Below are positions 35,611-44,306 of a stretch of DNA of 64,000 nucleotides, piece by piece. The stretch lies in assembly GCF_012641275.1 (NCBI RefSeq), contig NZ_JABAIA010000001.1:1178001-1242000 (forward strand), written 5' to 3'. The notes beneath the pieces are model-generated. The model saw only the letters and a program-made list of their open reading frames with translations. It did no database searches and was not told the DNA's origin. The translations under genes and the position numbers were made by a program. The DNA is from Chitinophaga varians (GTDB lineage: Bacteria; Bacteroidota; Bacteroidia; Chitinophagales; Chitinophagaceae). Numbering within the stretch: the first letter of the stretch is position 1; every line of letters begins with the position of its first letter.

Positions 35611-37980
35611 ATGACAAAATGGGTATTGCCCGCCATTATTTTTTTATCAGCCAACAGTCTCTATGCCCAGCAACCAGGGCCCCTTACGGTAGAAAAAATT
35701 ATGCGCGATCCTAAGTGGATAGGCACCTCCCCCGATAATATTTTCTGGGGGACCGACAACCAGACCGTTTATTTCAGCTGGAACCCGGACCAGCAGCTGT
35801 CTGACTCCCTCTATGCCGCCGGTATCAAAAACCATACGCCGGTAAAAACGCCGGCCGCAGACCGCGGCCTGCTGGCAGCCAGGGCGAGAGGCAGCTACAA
35901 TACAGATAAAACCCTGCTTACCTATGGTTACCAGGGAGATATTTACCTGATGGAGATAAAGTCCGGCAAAACCATTCGCATTACCCAAACCACCGCTGCA
36001 GAAACCAACCCTGTCTTCAGTTTCGGCGGGCAGCAGGTAGTGTACACGCAGAACCAGGACCTCTTTGCCTGGAACAGGTCTACCGGCGTTACCACCCAGC
36101 TCACCAACTTCACTAATGGCGAGAAACCGCCGGCAGAAAAGAGTGATCTCGAAAAAGGCAATGACCAGGAGAAATACCTGAAAGCACAACAGCTTGAGCT
36201 GCTGGCTGTCATCCGTGACAAAAAAGCAAAAAAGGACGCCGCCATCGCTTTCAATAAACAAAACGATGCCAAACCACTGCGTAAACTGTACCTCGGCGAT
36301 AAAAAGCTGGACGGCGCGCAGATAAGCCCTGACGGCCGTTATGTCACCTATCAGCTGTATAGGGAAGCAGGTGGTAAAAATACCATCGTTCCCGAATTTG
36401 TCACCGCTTCCGGTTTTACTACGGATATCCATTCCCGTGACAAAGTAGGCGGACCGCAGACAGCAGTTGACTGCTACCTTTACGACCGCGAAAAAGACAC
36501 CGTATTGCCGGTAGTGGTAACAGACCTGCCAGGTATCAGGGACCTGCCGGACTACAGCAAAGACTATCCCCGCAGGGACAGCGCCAAAGTGCGTGGTGTG
36601 CTTGTCAATGCACCGTTATGGTCAGACAGGGGCACCCATGTTATTGCAGATATACGATCCCTTGACAACAAAGACCGCTGGATCGTACTGATTGATCCCG
36701 CTACCGGAAAAGTGAAATCACTGAACCGTCAGCGTGACGAAGCCTGGATCGGCGGTCCCGGCATCAGCGGATGGCAGATCAATACCAGCCTGGGCTGGAC
36801 CGATGAAAACACCTGCTGGTACCAGTCAGAAGCCACCGGGTATTCCCACCTGTACACCACGCAGGTAGTGACAGGTCAGACCGAACAACTGACCAAAGGC
36901 AGTTATGAAGTACAGGACGTTTATCTGTCCAACGATAAAAAACATTTTTACATCTCCACCAACGAAGTGCATCCCGGCGAAAAACAATTTTATCGTATAG
37001 CCGTTAACGGTGGAAAGGCAGAACGCATCACCACCATGGAAGGAGCGAATGAAGTGAGCATTTCACCGGATGAAAAATGGATCGCTTACCGTTATTCCTA
37101 TTCCACCAAACCGTGGGAGTTGTACATCCAGCCCAACAGCCCGGGCAGCAAGCCGGTGCAGGTCACCAATATGGCGCAGTCGGCCGAGTTTAAATCCTAT
37201 CCCTGGCGCGACCCGCAGGTGATCACTTTTACAGCGCGTGACAATCAGCCTGTATATGCCCGGTTGTATACGCCGGACCCGGCGAAGCGAAACGGCGCCG
37301 CCGTTATCTTTGTGCATGGCGCAGGTTATCTGCAGAATGCGCACAAGTGGTGGAGCAGCTATTTCCGTGAATACATGTTCCACAATCTGCTGACAGACAA
37401 AGGTTATATCGTGCTGGACGTGGACTACCGCGGCAGTGCCGGCTACGGCCGTAACTGGCGCACCGGCATTTACCGCTATATGGGCGGCAAAGACCTGGAC
37501 GATGAAGTGGACGCCGCCAAATATCTGGCAGAGAAATTGCAGGTGGACGCCGGCCGCATTGGAATTTATGGTGGCAGCTATGGCGGCTTTATGACGCTGA
37601 TGGCGATGTTCACCAAACCAGGCGTCTTTGCTGCCGGTGCCGCTTTACGCTCTGTTACTGACTGGGCGCATTACAATCACGGCTATACAAGCAATATCCT
37701 GAATGAACCATTCACCGACAGTATTGCCTATCGCCGCTCTTCTCCCATTTATTTTGCAGAAGGACTGAAAGGCAAACTCCTGATGTGTCATGGTATGGTA
37801 GATACCAACGTACATTTCCAGGATATCGTGAGATTGACACAACGACTGATAGAGCTGGGAAAAGACAACTGGGAACTGGCCGTGTACCCCGTGGAAGACC
37901 ACGGATTTACAACTCCCAGCAGTTGGACCGATGAATACAAAAGAATCTTACATTTGTTTGATAATACGTTATTGAAATAA
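35611..37980 (+). CDS. S9-family (DPP IV-like) serine peptidase, secreted
   Basis: A 789-residue protein with signal peptide MTKWVLPAIIFLSANSLYAQ. An N-terminal beta-propeller (about 40-530, repeated motifs such as DGAQISPDGRYVTYQ and SISPDEKWIAYRYSY) gates a C-terminal alpha/beta-hydrolase. The catalytic triad is Ser656 (GGSYGGF), Asp731 (GMVDTNVHF) and His764 (EDHGF). It would remove dipeptides or small peptides in the periplasm. An insertion around residues 165-225 is lysine and glutamate rich (LEKGNDQEKYLKAQQLEL), as in some Bacteroidota relatives. Confidence 0.92.
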   Translation: MTKWVLPAIIFLSANSLYAQQPGPLTVEKIMRDPKWIGTSPDNIFWGTDNQTVYFSWNPDQQLSDSLYAAGIKNHTPVKTPAADRGLLAARARGSYNTDKTLLTYGYQGDIYLMEIKSGKTIRITQTTAAETNPVFSFGGQQVVYTQNQDLFAWNRSTGVTTQLTNFTNGEKPPAEKSDLEKGNDQEKYLKAQQLELLAVIRDKKAKKDAAIAFNKQNDAKPLRKLYLGDKKLDGAQISPDGRYVTYQLYREAGGKNTIVPEFVTASGFTTDIHSRDKVGGPQTAVDCYLYDREKDTVLPVVVTDLPGIRDLPDYSKDYPRRDSAKVRGVLVNAPLWSDRGTHVIADIRSLDNKDRWIVLIDPATGKVKSLNRQRDEAWIGGPGISGWQINTSLGWTDENTCWYQSEATGYSHLYTTQVVTGQTEQLTKGSYEVQDVYLSNDKKHFYISTNEVHPGEKQFYRIAVNGGKAERITTMEGANEVSISPDEKWIAYRYSYSTKPWELYIQPNSPGSKPVQVTNMAQSAEFKSYPWRDPQVITFTARDNQPVYARLYTPDPAKRNGAAVIFVHGAGYLQNAHKWWSSYFREYMFHNLLTDKGYIVLDVDYRGSAGYGRNWRTGIYRYMGGKDLDDEVDAAKYLAEKLQVDAGRIGIYGGSYGGFMTLMAMFTKPGVFAAGAALRSVTDWAHYNHGYTSNILNEPFTDSIAYRRSSPIYFAEGLKGKLLMCHGMVDTNVHFQDIVRLTQRLIELGKDNWELAVYPVEDHGFTTPSSWTDEYKRILHLFDNTLLK

Positions 37981-38025
37981 CCACACAGGGTGTACTAATA
38001 CATACATCCTATGTAATTCATAAGG

Positions 38026-38090
38026 GGGAATATAGTGAACGATGGTCCGGATATTAACATTCGGTTAATCGCGCACAATATTCCCTTTTT
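38026..38090 (+). other. Weak hairpin after the S9 peptidase gene
   Basis: GGGAATAT (38026-38033) and ATATTCCC (38078-38085) pair across a 44-nt loop and are followed by six Ts. The rest of the 37981-38246 gap is AT-rich leader for glmS with no glmS ribozyme that I can recognise. Confidence 0.4.
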
Positions 38091-38246
38091 TCATTTTATT
38101 TTCATTTTGCGGGAATGCACGTTATGTGAAAAACGCACGCGTATAAACCATATCTTATATTATATTTTATTAACATCAACTGATGTTATTTTATCAATTA
38201 ATGCGATATTGCATGAACACCCTCATTAAAAAACACTCTTAAACAC

Positions 38247-40082
38247 ATGTGTGGAATTGTAGCTTACATCGGGCACAGAGAAGCATACCCGGTAGTATTG
38301 AAAGGCCTTAAAAGACTGGAATACCGCGGTTACGACAGCGCTGGCGTAGCCATCATCAATGACGGGCTGCGGGTATACAAAAAGAAAGATAAAGTTGCGG
38401 CGCTGGAAGAGTACGCGTCCAGCTACGATATGCGCAGCTCCATCGCCATCGGGCATACCCGGTGGGCGACGCATGGCGAGCCCTGTGACCGCAACGCGCA
38501 TCCCCACGTTTCCAGTGACGGTAAACTGTCAATGGTACATAACGGCATCATCGAGAACTATGTACAGCTGAAACAGGAACTGGTCAAACAGGGCCATGTT
38601 TTCCAAAGCGATACCGATACAGAAGTGCTGTTGCACTTTATCGAGGAAATCAAAAAGCAGAACCAGTGCCCCCTGGAAGAAGCGCTGCGCATAGCCCTGA
38701 AAAGAGTAGTAGGCGCTTATGTGATCGTACTGATCGACGAAGATAATCCGGACACGCTGATAGCAGCACGCAAAGGCAGTCCGCTGGTGATCGGCGTAGG
38801 CAAAGGCGAACATTTCCTCGCCTCGGACGCTTCCCCCATCGTGGAATACACCAAAGAGGTAGTATATGTCAACGATTATGAAATTGCCATCATTAAAGCA
38901 GATGAGCTGATCCTCAAAAATATCTCCAACGAAAGACAAACACCTTATATACAGAAGCTGGACATTGAGCTGGCAGCCATTGAGAAAGGCGGCTTTGCCC
39001 ACTTCATGCTGAAAGAAATATTTGAGCAGCCGCAAACTATCTTTGACAGTTTACGTGGCCGTCTCGATGCGAAAAAAGGCACCCTCACCATGGGCGGCAT
39101 CCGTGAATATGCTGAAACACTGAGCAACGCCAAACGTATTATTATCGTTGCCTGCGGCACCTCCTGGCATGCCGGCCTTGTAGCGGAATATATGATCGAA
39201 GAGTTATGCCGCATCCCCGTGGAAGTGGAATATGCCTCTGAGTTCCGCTACCGCAATCCGGTAGTAGGCCCCGGTGATGTGATCATCGCCATCTCCCAGT
39301 CCGGCGAAACAGCCGATACCCTGGTGGCCATTGAAGCGGCCAAAGAGAAAGGCGCCATTATCCTCGGCGTATGTAACGTAGTAGGCTCCTCCATCGCCCG
39401 CCTGTCTCACGCCGGCGCCTATACGCACGCAGGCCCTGAAATCGGCGTGGCCAGCACCAAAGCCTTCACGGCGCAACTGGCAGTACTGTGCCTCGTAGGC
39501 CTGAAAATAGCCGCAGAGAAAGGTTCCGTTACCCCGCAGCGTTTTCAGCACCTGTTAGATGAACTGGACCAGATCCCTGAAAAAGTAGCGACCGCCCTGA
39601 AACTGGACGACCAGGTACAGCAGATCGCCGCCAAATACAAGGATGCCCGCGACTTCCTCTATCTAGGCCGTGGTTACAATTTCCCGGTAGCACTCGAAGG
39701 CGCGCTCAAACTGAAAGAAATATCCTACATCCATGCGGAAGGTTATCCCGCTGCGGAAATGAAACACGGCCCTATTGCACTGGTAGACGAAAACCTGCCT
39801 GTGGTGATCGTGGCCACCAAAGACAGCTACTACGAAAAGATCGTATCCAACATACAGGAAATTAAAGCCCGTAAAGGTAAAGTGATAGCGGTTGTGACGG
39901 AAGGCGACCACATCATTCCGCCCATGGCTGATGACGTTATTTTTGTACCTTCAGCAGATGAACTCGTTGCACCTATTGTCTCCGTTATCCCCCTGCAACT
40001 GCTCGCCTATCACATCGGCGTCATGAAAGGGTTTGACGTAGACAAACCGAGAAACCTGGCGAAGAGTGTGACTGTTGAATAA
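38247..40082 (+). CDS. glmS: Glutamine-fructose-6-phosphate aminotransferase
   Basis: GlmS makes glucosamine-6-phosphate from fructose-6-phosphate and glutamine, the entry to peptidoglycan and LPS amino sugars. The 611-residue protein begins MCGIVAYIGHREA with nucleophile Cys2, has the GATase blocks IGHTRWATHGEP and HNGIIENY, and two SIS domains (ACGTSWHAGLVAEY, SQSGETADTLVAI). The C-terminus FDVDKPRNLAKSVTVE is the canonical ending. The next gene starts 14 bp later. Confidence 0.97.
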   Translation: MCGIVAYIGHREAYPVVLKGLKRLEYRGYDSAGVAIINDGLRVYKKKDKVAALEEYASSYDMRSSIAIGHTRWATHGEPCDRNAHPHVSSDGKLSMVHNGIIENYVQLKQELVKQGHVFQSDTDTEVLLHFIEEIKKQNQCPLEEALRIALKRVVGAYVIVLIDEDNPDTLIAARKGSPLVIGVGKGEHFLASDASPIVEYTKEVVYVNDYEIAIIKADELILKNISNERQTPYIQKLDIELAAIEKGGFAHFMLKEIFEQPQTIFDSLRGRLDAKKGTLTMGGIREYAETLSNAKRIIIVACGTSWHAGLVAEYMIEELCRIPVEVEYASEFRYRNPVVGPGDVIIAISQSGETADTLVAIEAAKEKGAIILGVCNVVGSSIARLSHAGAYTHAGPEIGVASTKAFTAQLAVLCLVGLKIAAEKGSVTPQRFQHLLDELDQIPEKVATALKLDDQVQQIAAKYKDARDFLYLGRGYNFPVALEGALKLKEISYIHAEGYPAAEMKHGPIALVDENLPVVIVATKDSYYEKIVSNIQEIKARKGKVIAVVTEGDHIIPPMADDVIFVPSADELVAPIVSVIPLQLLAYHIGVMKGFDVDKPRNLAKSVTVE

Positions 40083-40096
40083 CTTAGATCTTATCC

Positions 40097-42298
40097 ATGA
40101 ACAATATCAAAAAGAAACCACTATCCGAACTGGGGTACAATTTTATTGAGTCCCCGCTACCCAAGGGAAAAGACGAATACTACCTGCGTAATGAGCAATG
40201 GAGCCGGCAAGGCGAATACAGAAGATTGCTGGCGCATGAGGTGGAATCCCTCGTGCGCAATGATAACAGTTCAGACGACTGGAACAATATTTTTGTGTCC
40301 AACGAATTTAATCCGCAGCTGGTGCAGCACTGCCATTTCTTTGGCATGGTGCGCATCGGTAAACTGGAACCATATTACCTCGAGTTCCATAACCTCCGGC
40401 TGCCGGTAGGACTGTACAACAGCACCATCTGCGCCTGCGACTTCGGTGACAACGTGGTAGTACATAATGTCAATTACCTCTCTCATTATATCCTGGGCAA
40501 CGAAGTAATTGTTGCCAATGTCAACGAGATGGCCACTACCGACTATGCCAAGTTTGGGAACGGCATTTTAAAAGAAGGTGAATCAGAGAGCGGCCGTATA
40601 CAACTGGAGCTCTGCAACGAAAACGGCGGTCGCAGCGTTATGCCCTTCGACGGCATGCTGCCAGGCGACGCCTATCTCTGGACACGCTCCCGTGACGACC
40701 AGCAGCTGCAACAACAGTTCAAGGCCTTCACCGAAAAACAGTTCGATAAACGCCGCGGTTACTATGGCATGGTAGGCGATCGTTGCGTGATCAAAAACTG
40801 TAAGATCATTAAAGACGTGACCATCGGTACCGATGCCTACCTTAAAGGCGCCAACAAGCTGAAAAACCTCACCATCAACAGTAGCAGCGAAGCTGCTTCC
40901 CAGATCGGGGAAGGGTGCGAACTGGTGAATGGCATCATCGGCTATGGCTGCCGCGTGTTCTACGGTGTAAAAGCCGTGCGTTTTGTGATGGCCTCCCATT
41001 CACAACTGAAATACGGCGCCCGTCTGATCAATTCATACCTCGGCAATAACGCGACCATCTCCTGCTGCGAAGTGCTCAACTCCCTGATATTTCCCGCACA
41101 TGAACAGCATCATAACAACTCGTTCCTCTGTGCCGCGCTTGTCATGGGCCAAAGCAATATGGCCGCCGGCGCCACCATCGGGTCCAACCACAATTCCCGC
41201 GGCGCTGACGGTGAAATAATCGCCGGCAGAGGGTTCTGGCCGGGGCTGTGCGTAAGCCTGAAACACAATTCCAAATTCGCCAGCTTCACGCTCATCTCCA
41301 AGGGCAATTATATGTCTGAACTGCATATCAATATCCCTTTCTGCCTGGTACTGAACGATGAGCATGACAACCGGCTGAAGATCATGCCCGGCTATTGGTT
41401 TATGCACAACATGTACGCCATTGCCCGCAATTCCTGGAAGTATGTGGACCGCGACAAACGCACCGATAAAACACAGCTGATAGAATACGATTACCTCGCA
41501 CCTGACTCCGTAGAAGAAATGTTCCAGGGGCTGGCCATCATGGAAGCTGCCGTGGGCAAGGCCTGGTACGCACTGCCAGAGAACACGCCTAAAAAGGAAC
41601 TAACGGAGAAGGACCTACGTAAAAAAGGAAAAGAGCTGTTACTGCAGCAACCCGAGGAAGTTGCCCGTTTGACGGTACTGGCCGGCGGTATGGAAAACAG
41701 CTCCCGCCAGGTGCAGCTGCTGAAAGTACACAAAGCCTACGCCCTCTTCCGCGAACTGATCGTTTTCTATGGCATGAAAAATATCATTGCCGCCAACAAA
41801 CCGTCATTCCTCGCTTTGCAGGCCGCCGTCAAAACAGCCAAACGCGGCGAATGGCACAACATCGGCGGACAATTGATGAAAGCGGAAACTGTCAACCTGC
41901 TCAAACAAAAAATCCGGAAAAACAAAATCGCCAGCTGGCCGCAACTGCACGAACAGTACATCGAAATTGGTAAAGAATATGCTTCCGATAAACTACAGCA
42001 CGCCGTTGCCAGCATGCTGGAAATAAAAGAAGTACCTTTGAAAAACTTTACCCCTGCATTACTCGCAGAATGGCTGGAAGACTCAACCCGTACGATGGAA
42101 TGGATAGCACACAACATCCGCCATTCAAGGGAAAAAGATTATAAAAACCCTTTCCGCCAACTGGCCTACGAAAACGCCAGCGAGATGAACGTAGTGGTAG
42201 GCAGCCTCGAAGACAATGCCTTCATCAACGAGACATTGAATGAACTGGGCGAATATAAAAACCGGGTCAGAAAAATCATCAATGAATGGGAACTGTAG
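40097..42298 (+). CDS. DUF4954 protein with hexapeptide-repeat (left-handed beta-helix) region
   Basis: A 733-residue cytosolic protein, family DUF4954. The middle (about residues 110-390) has hexad-like repeats typical of left-handed beta-helices (GVKAVRFVMASHSQLKYGAR, GQSNMAAGATIGSNHNSRGA), as in acyl- and nucleotidyltransferases such as GlmU. The C-terminal 300 residues are helical. Its activity is not known to me. Its position 14 bp after glmS suggests amino-sugar metabolism, which is inference. It overlaps tag by 13 bp. Confidence 0.85.
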   Translation: MNNIKKKPLSELGYNFIESPLPKGKDEYYLRNEQWSRQGEYRRLLAHEVESLVRNDNSSDDWNNIFVSNEFNPQLVQHCHFFGMVRIGKLEPYYLEFHNLRLPVGLYNSTICACDFGDNVVVHNVNYLSHYILGNEVIVANVNEMATTDYAKFGNGILKEGESESGRIQLELCNENGGRSVMPFDGMLPGDAYLWTRSRDDQQLQQQFKAFTEKQFDKRRGYYGMVGDRCVIKNCKIIKDVTIGTDAYLKGANKLKNLTINSSSEAASQIGEGCELVNGIIGYGCRVFYGVKAVRFVMASHSQLKYGARLINSYLGNNATISCCEVLNSLIFPAHEQHHNNSFLCAALVMGQSNMAAGATIGSNHNSRGADGEIIAGRGFWPGLCVSLKHNSKFASFTLISKGNYMSELHINIPFCLVLNDEHDNRLKIMPGYWFMHNMYAIARNSWKYVDRDKRTDKTQLIEYDYLAPDSVEEMFQGLAIMEAAVGKAWYALPENTPKKELTEKDLRKKGKELLLQQPEEVARLTVLAGGMENSSRQVQLLKVHKAYALFRELIVFYGMKNIIAANKPSFLALQAAVKTAKRGEWHNIGGQLMKAETVNLLKQKIRKNKIASWPQLHEQYIEIGKEYASDKLQHAVASMLEIKEVPLKNFTPALLAEWLEDSTRTMEWIAHNIRHSREKDYKNPFRQLAYENASEMNVVVGSLEDNAFINETLNELGEYKNRVRKIINEWEL

Positions 42299-42858
42299 AA
42301 AAAACCAGATGCGGCTGGAGCCTCAAAGATCAATTGTATAAAGACTATCATGACCATGAATGGGGAACGCCCAATCATGACGATCAGCACCTGTTTGAAA
42401 TGCTTTGCCTCGAAGGCGCACAAGCCGGCCTTAGCTGGTATACCGTGCTGACCAAAAGAGAAAACTACCGCAAAGCTTTTGATAACTGGGATGCGAAAAA
42501 AATAGCCAGGTACGATGATAAAAAAATCTCCAAACTGCTGGAAAACGAAGGGATCATCCGCAACAAACTGAAGGTCAACGCCGTGGTTACCAATGCCAAA
42601 GCCTTCCTGGCCGTGCAAAAGGAATTCGGCACTTTCGACAAGTATATCTGGTCTTTTGTCAATCACAAACCCATTGTCAATAATTTTAAATCACTACAGG
42701 AAGTACCGGCTAAAACCGCCATCTCCGACGCTATGAGCAAGGACCTGCTGAAACGCGGGTTCAAGTTCGTAGGGTCTACTATCTGTTACGCCTATATGCA
42801 GGCCACAGGCATGGTGAATGATCACATAGCAGACTGCTATAAAAGATCAAAGGGATAA
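42286..42858 (+). CDS. tag: DNA-3-methyladenine glycosylase I
   Basis: Tag removes 3-methyladenine from alkylated DNA. The 190-residue protein has the family N-terminus RCGWSLKDQLYKDYHDHEWG, LFEMLCLEGAQAGLSWYTVL, and the end FKFVGSTICYAYMQATGMVN with HIADCYKR. The Cys of RCGW, the His of DYHD and the C-terminal His and Cys form the Tag zinc site. The start lies inside the DUF4954 gene, giving a 13-bp overlap. Confidence 0.95.
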   Translation: MGTVEKTRCGWSLKDQLYKDYHDHEWGTPNHDDQHLFEMLCLEGAQAGLSWYTVLTKRENYRKAFDNWDAKKIARYDDKKISKLLENEGIIRNKLKVNAVVTNAKAFLAVQKEFGTFDKYIWSFVNHKPIVNNFKSLQEVPAKTAISDAMSKDLLKRGFKFVGSTICYAYMQATGMVNDHIADCYKRSKG

Positions 42859-42878
42859 ACTTCCCTAGAATACATTAT

Positions 42879-42910
42879 GAAAGAGGGTGCCCCCAAAGGC
42901 ACTCTCTTTC
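42879..42910. terminator. Bidirectional terminator between tag and the oxidoreductase gene
   Basis: GAAAGAGGGTGCC (42879-42891) pairs with GGCACTCTCTTTC (42898-42910), one G-T pair, 6-nt loop. Confidence 0.8.
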
Positions 42911-42924
42911 TGCATACAGACTGT

Positions 42925-43887
42925 TTATAATGACAGTACAATTTTACCCAACAGAGGCCTGTCCCGCTTTGCGTCTTCCATTCTTTGATGAGCGCTCTTA
43001 ACATCTTCAATCGGATACACACTGTCTATTACCGGCTTTACCTGTCCGGCTTCAATTAAGCCGGTAATATGATGAAGCTCGTCCCTGCTTTGCCTGGTAA
43101 AAACAAAATGATAGGTGGCATTTTTCTCCCAGGCATGGATAAGGTTTTGCGGCAAGGCAATATCCACCAGCGTTACAATGTTGCCATAGCTGGCCAAGGC
43201 ATGTGGACTGTCTGAGAGCGTGTGGCCTCCTACTGTATCGATTATCACGTCCACTCCTTTTCCTTTGGTGTAAGCCTGGACCTCTTCCAAGTAGTTTTTT
43301 TTATGATGATCGATGACCACGTCCGCCCCAAGCTGCCGCAGTTGCTCCTGTAAAATGTCCTGCCCGGTCGTATACACAAATGCCCCCAGTGATTTAGCCA
43401 CCTGTATGGCCAGTGTTCCGATGCCACCGGCGCCGCCGGGAATGAGAATAGTATCCCCTTTTTTTAGTTTAGCCCGTACCATCAGCATTTCCCATACCGT
43501 TCCGCCGATAAGCGGAACAGCAGCAGCTTCTTCATAGCTAAGATTAGCCGGCATTCCCGACAACGAGGATTCATCTGTGAGATGATACTCAGCATAACTG
43601 CCGGGGCCACCAAAACGTGGGGAGTAATAGACTTTATCCCCGGGTCGCCATGTTTTCACGGCTTTACCTACAGCTACCACCTCGCCTGCAATATCGTGAC
43701 CGGTTATCAGGGGCAAATCGAAGAGTGAGGCGTAATCCCCTCTCCTTACCTGGTAATCGAGCGGATTGACCGAAGTGGCCCTTACCTTCACCAGCACCTG
43801 GGAATGATCTGTTATGGAAGGAGTGGTTACTTCCTTTAACTGCAAGACTTCCGGTCCCCCATAATTGTTGATTACAACTGCTTTCAT
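42925..43887 (-). CDS. NADP-dependent zinc-free MDR oxidoreductase (quinone reductase-like)
   Basis: A 320-residue medium-chain dehydrogenase with the N-terminal GroES-like domain (MKAVVINNYGGPEVLQLKEV, VRATSVNPLDYQVRRG), GHDIAGEVVAVGKAV, and the Rossmann motif IPGGAGGIGTLAIQVAKSLGA. Structural zinc cysteines are absent, as in quinone oxidoreductases of the Qor/YhdH type. Substrate is unknown. It is 43 bp downstream of an ArsR-type regulator gene on the same strand, which probably controls it. Confidence 0.9.
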   Translation of the reverse strand: MKAVVINNYGGPEVLQLKEVTTPSITDHSQVLVKVRATSVNPLDYQVRRGDYASLFDLPLITGHDIAGEVVAVGKAVKTWRPGDKVYYSPRFGGPGSYAEYHLTDESSLSGMPANLSYEEAAAVPLIGGTVWEMLMVRAKLKKGDTILIPGGAGGIGTLAIQVAKSLGAFVYTTGQDILQEQLRQLGADVVIDHHKKNYLEEVQAYTKGKGVDVIIDTVGGHTLSDSPHALASYGNIVTLVDIALPQNLIHAWEKNATYHFVFTRQSRDELHHITGLIEAGQVKPVIDSVYPIEDVKSAHQRMEDAKRDRPLLGKIVLSL

Positions 43888-43895
43888 AATTCGAT

Positions 43896-43915
43896 ATTTC
43901 GCTAAATTTCGAAAT
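43896..43915. promoter_or_regulatory. ATTTCG/CGAAAT dyad before the oxidoreductase gene
   Basis: ATTTCG (43896-43901) and CGAAAT (43910-43915) form an inverted repeat, with the nested palindrome ATTTCGAAAT at 43906-43915. The CGAAAT half-site recurs in the arsR promoter. Confidence 0.45.
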
Positions 43916-43930
43916 GTTTAAATAAAAAAA

Positions 43931-44236
43931 TCAGAATGTTTTCTGGATTAATTTTTTCAGCGTGTCCATCGCTGTCTCATTGCGTTTGTAGTATGTCCAC
44001 TGGCCTACGCGGGTAGCTTCAATAAGTCCGCATTTTTGCAGTAAGCTCAGGTAGTCTGATGTTGTGGATGGAGATAAACCGGCCTTTTGGGTAATGTCGC
44101 TTACACAAACGCCCAGATTTTCATCGTAGTCCAGTAATTCTTCAGCAGGAAAGTGGAGACGAGGCTGCTTGAGCCAAATGAGTATGTTTACCCTTGTTTC
44201 ATTACTGAGCGCCTTTAAAACCAACATCAATTCCAT
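43931..44236 (-). CDS. ArsR-family transcriptional regulator
   Basis: A 101-residue winged-helix protein: LKALSNETRVNILIWL opening helix, recognition region ISDITQKAGLSPSTTSDYLSLL and wing ATRVGQWTYYKRNE. A Cys at about residue 38 (LGVCVSDI) is the only obvious thiol sensor candidate besides one in LQKCGL. The start may be the ATG at 44236 or the one at 44227 (MLVLKALSN), because the -7 box is only 4 bp before the first. Likely represses itself and the downstream oxidoreductase. Confidence 0.88.
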   Translation of the reverse strand: MELMLVLKALSNETRVNILIWLKQPRLHFPAEELLDYDENLGVCVSDITQKAGLSPSTTSDYLSLLQKCGLIEATRVGQWTYYKRNETAMDTLKKLIQKTF

Positions 44237-44240
44237 GGCA

Positions 44241-44248
44241 CAAACATA
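44241..44248 (-). promoter_or_regulatory. Candidate -7 box TATGTTTG for arsR
   Basis: Minus-strand TATGTTTG (TAnnTTTG) only 4 bp from the first ATG, implying a leaderless or nearly leaderless transcript. Confidence 0.5.
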
Positions 44249-44270
44249 TCGGGATTTTCCGAAATCCCGA
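44249..44270. promoter_or_regulatory. Candidate operator TCGGGATTT-N4-AAATCCCGA
   Basis: Nine-bp perfect inverted repeat with a 4-nt centre, immediately upstream of the -7 box, where a repressor would block RNA polymerase. Confidence 0.6.
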
Positions 44271-44306
44271 AATTTAAATTTATGGTCTTGATGATTTTAG
44301 CTGTTT

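Noticed and set aside
37981..38246. glmS ribozyme
   Set aside because: No sequence or fold typical of the Firmicutes glmS ribozyme was seen; only AT-rich leader and a weak hairpin.
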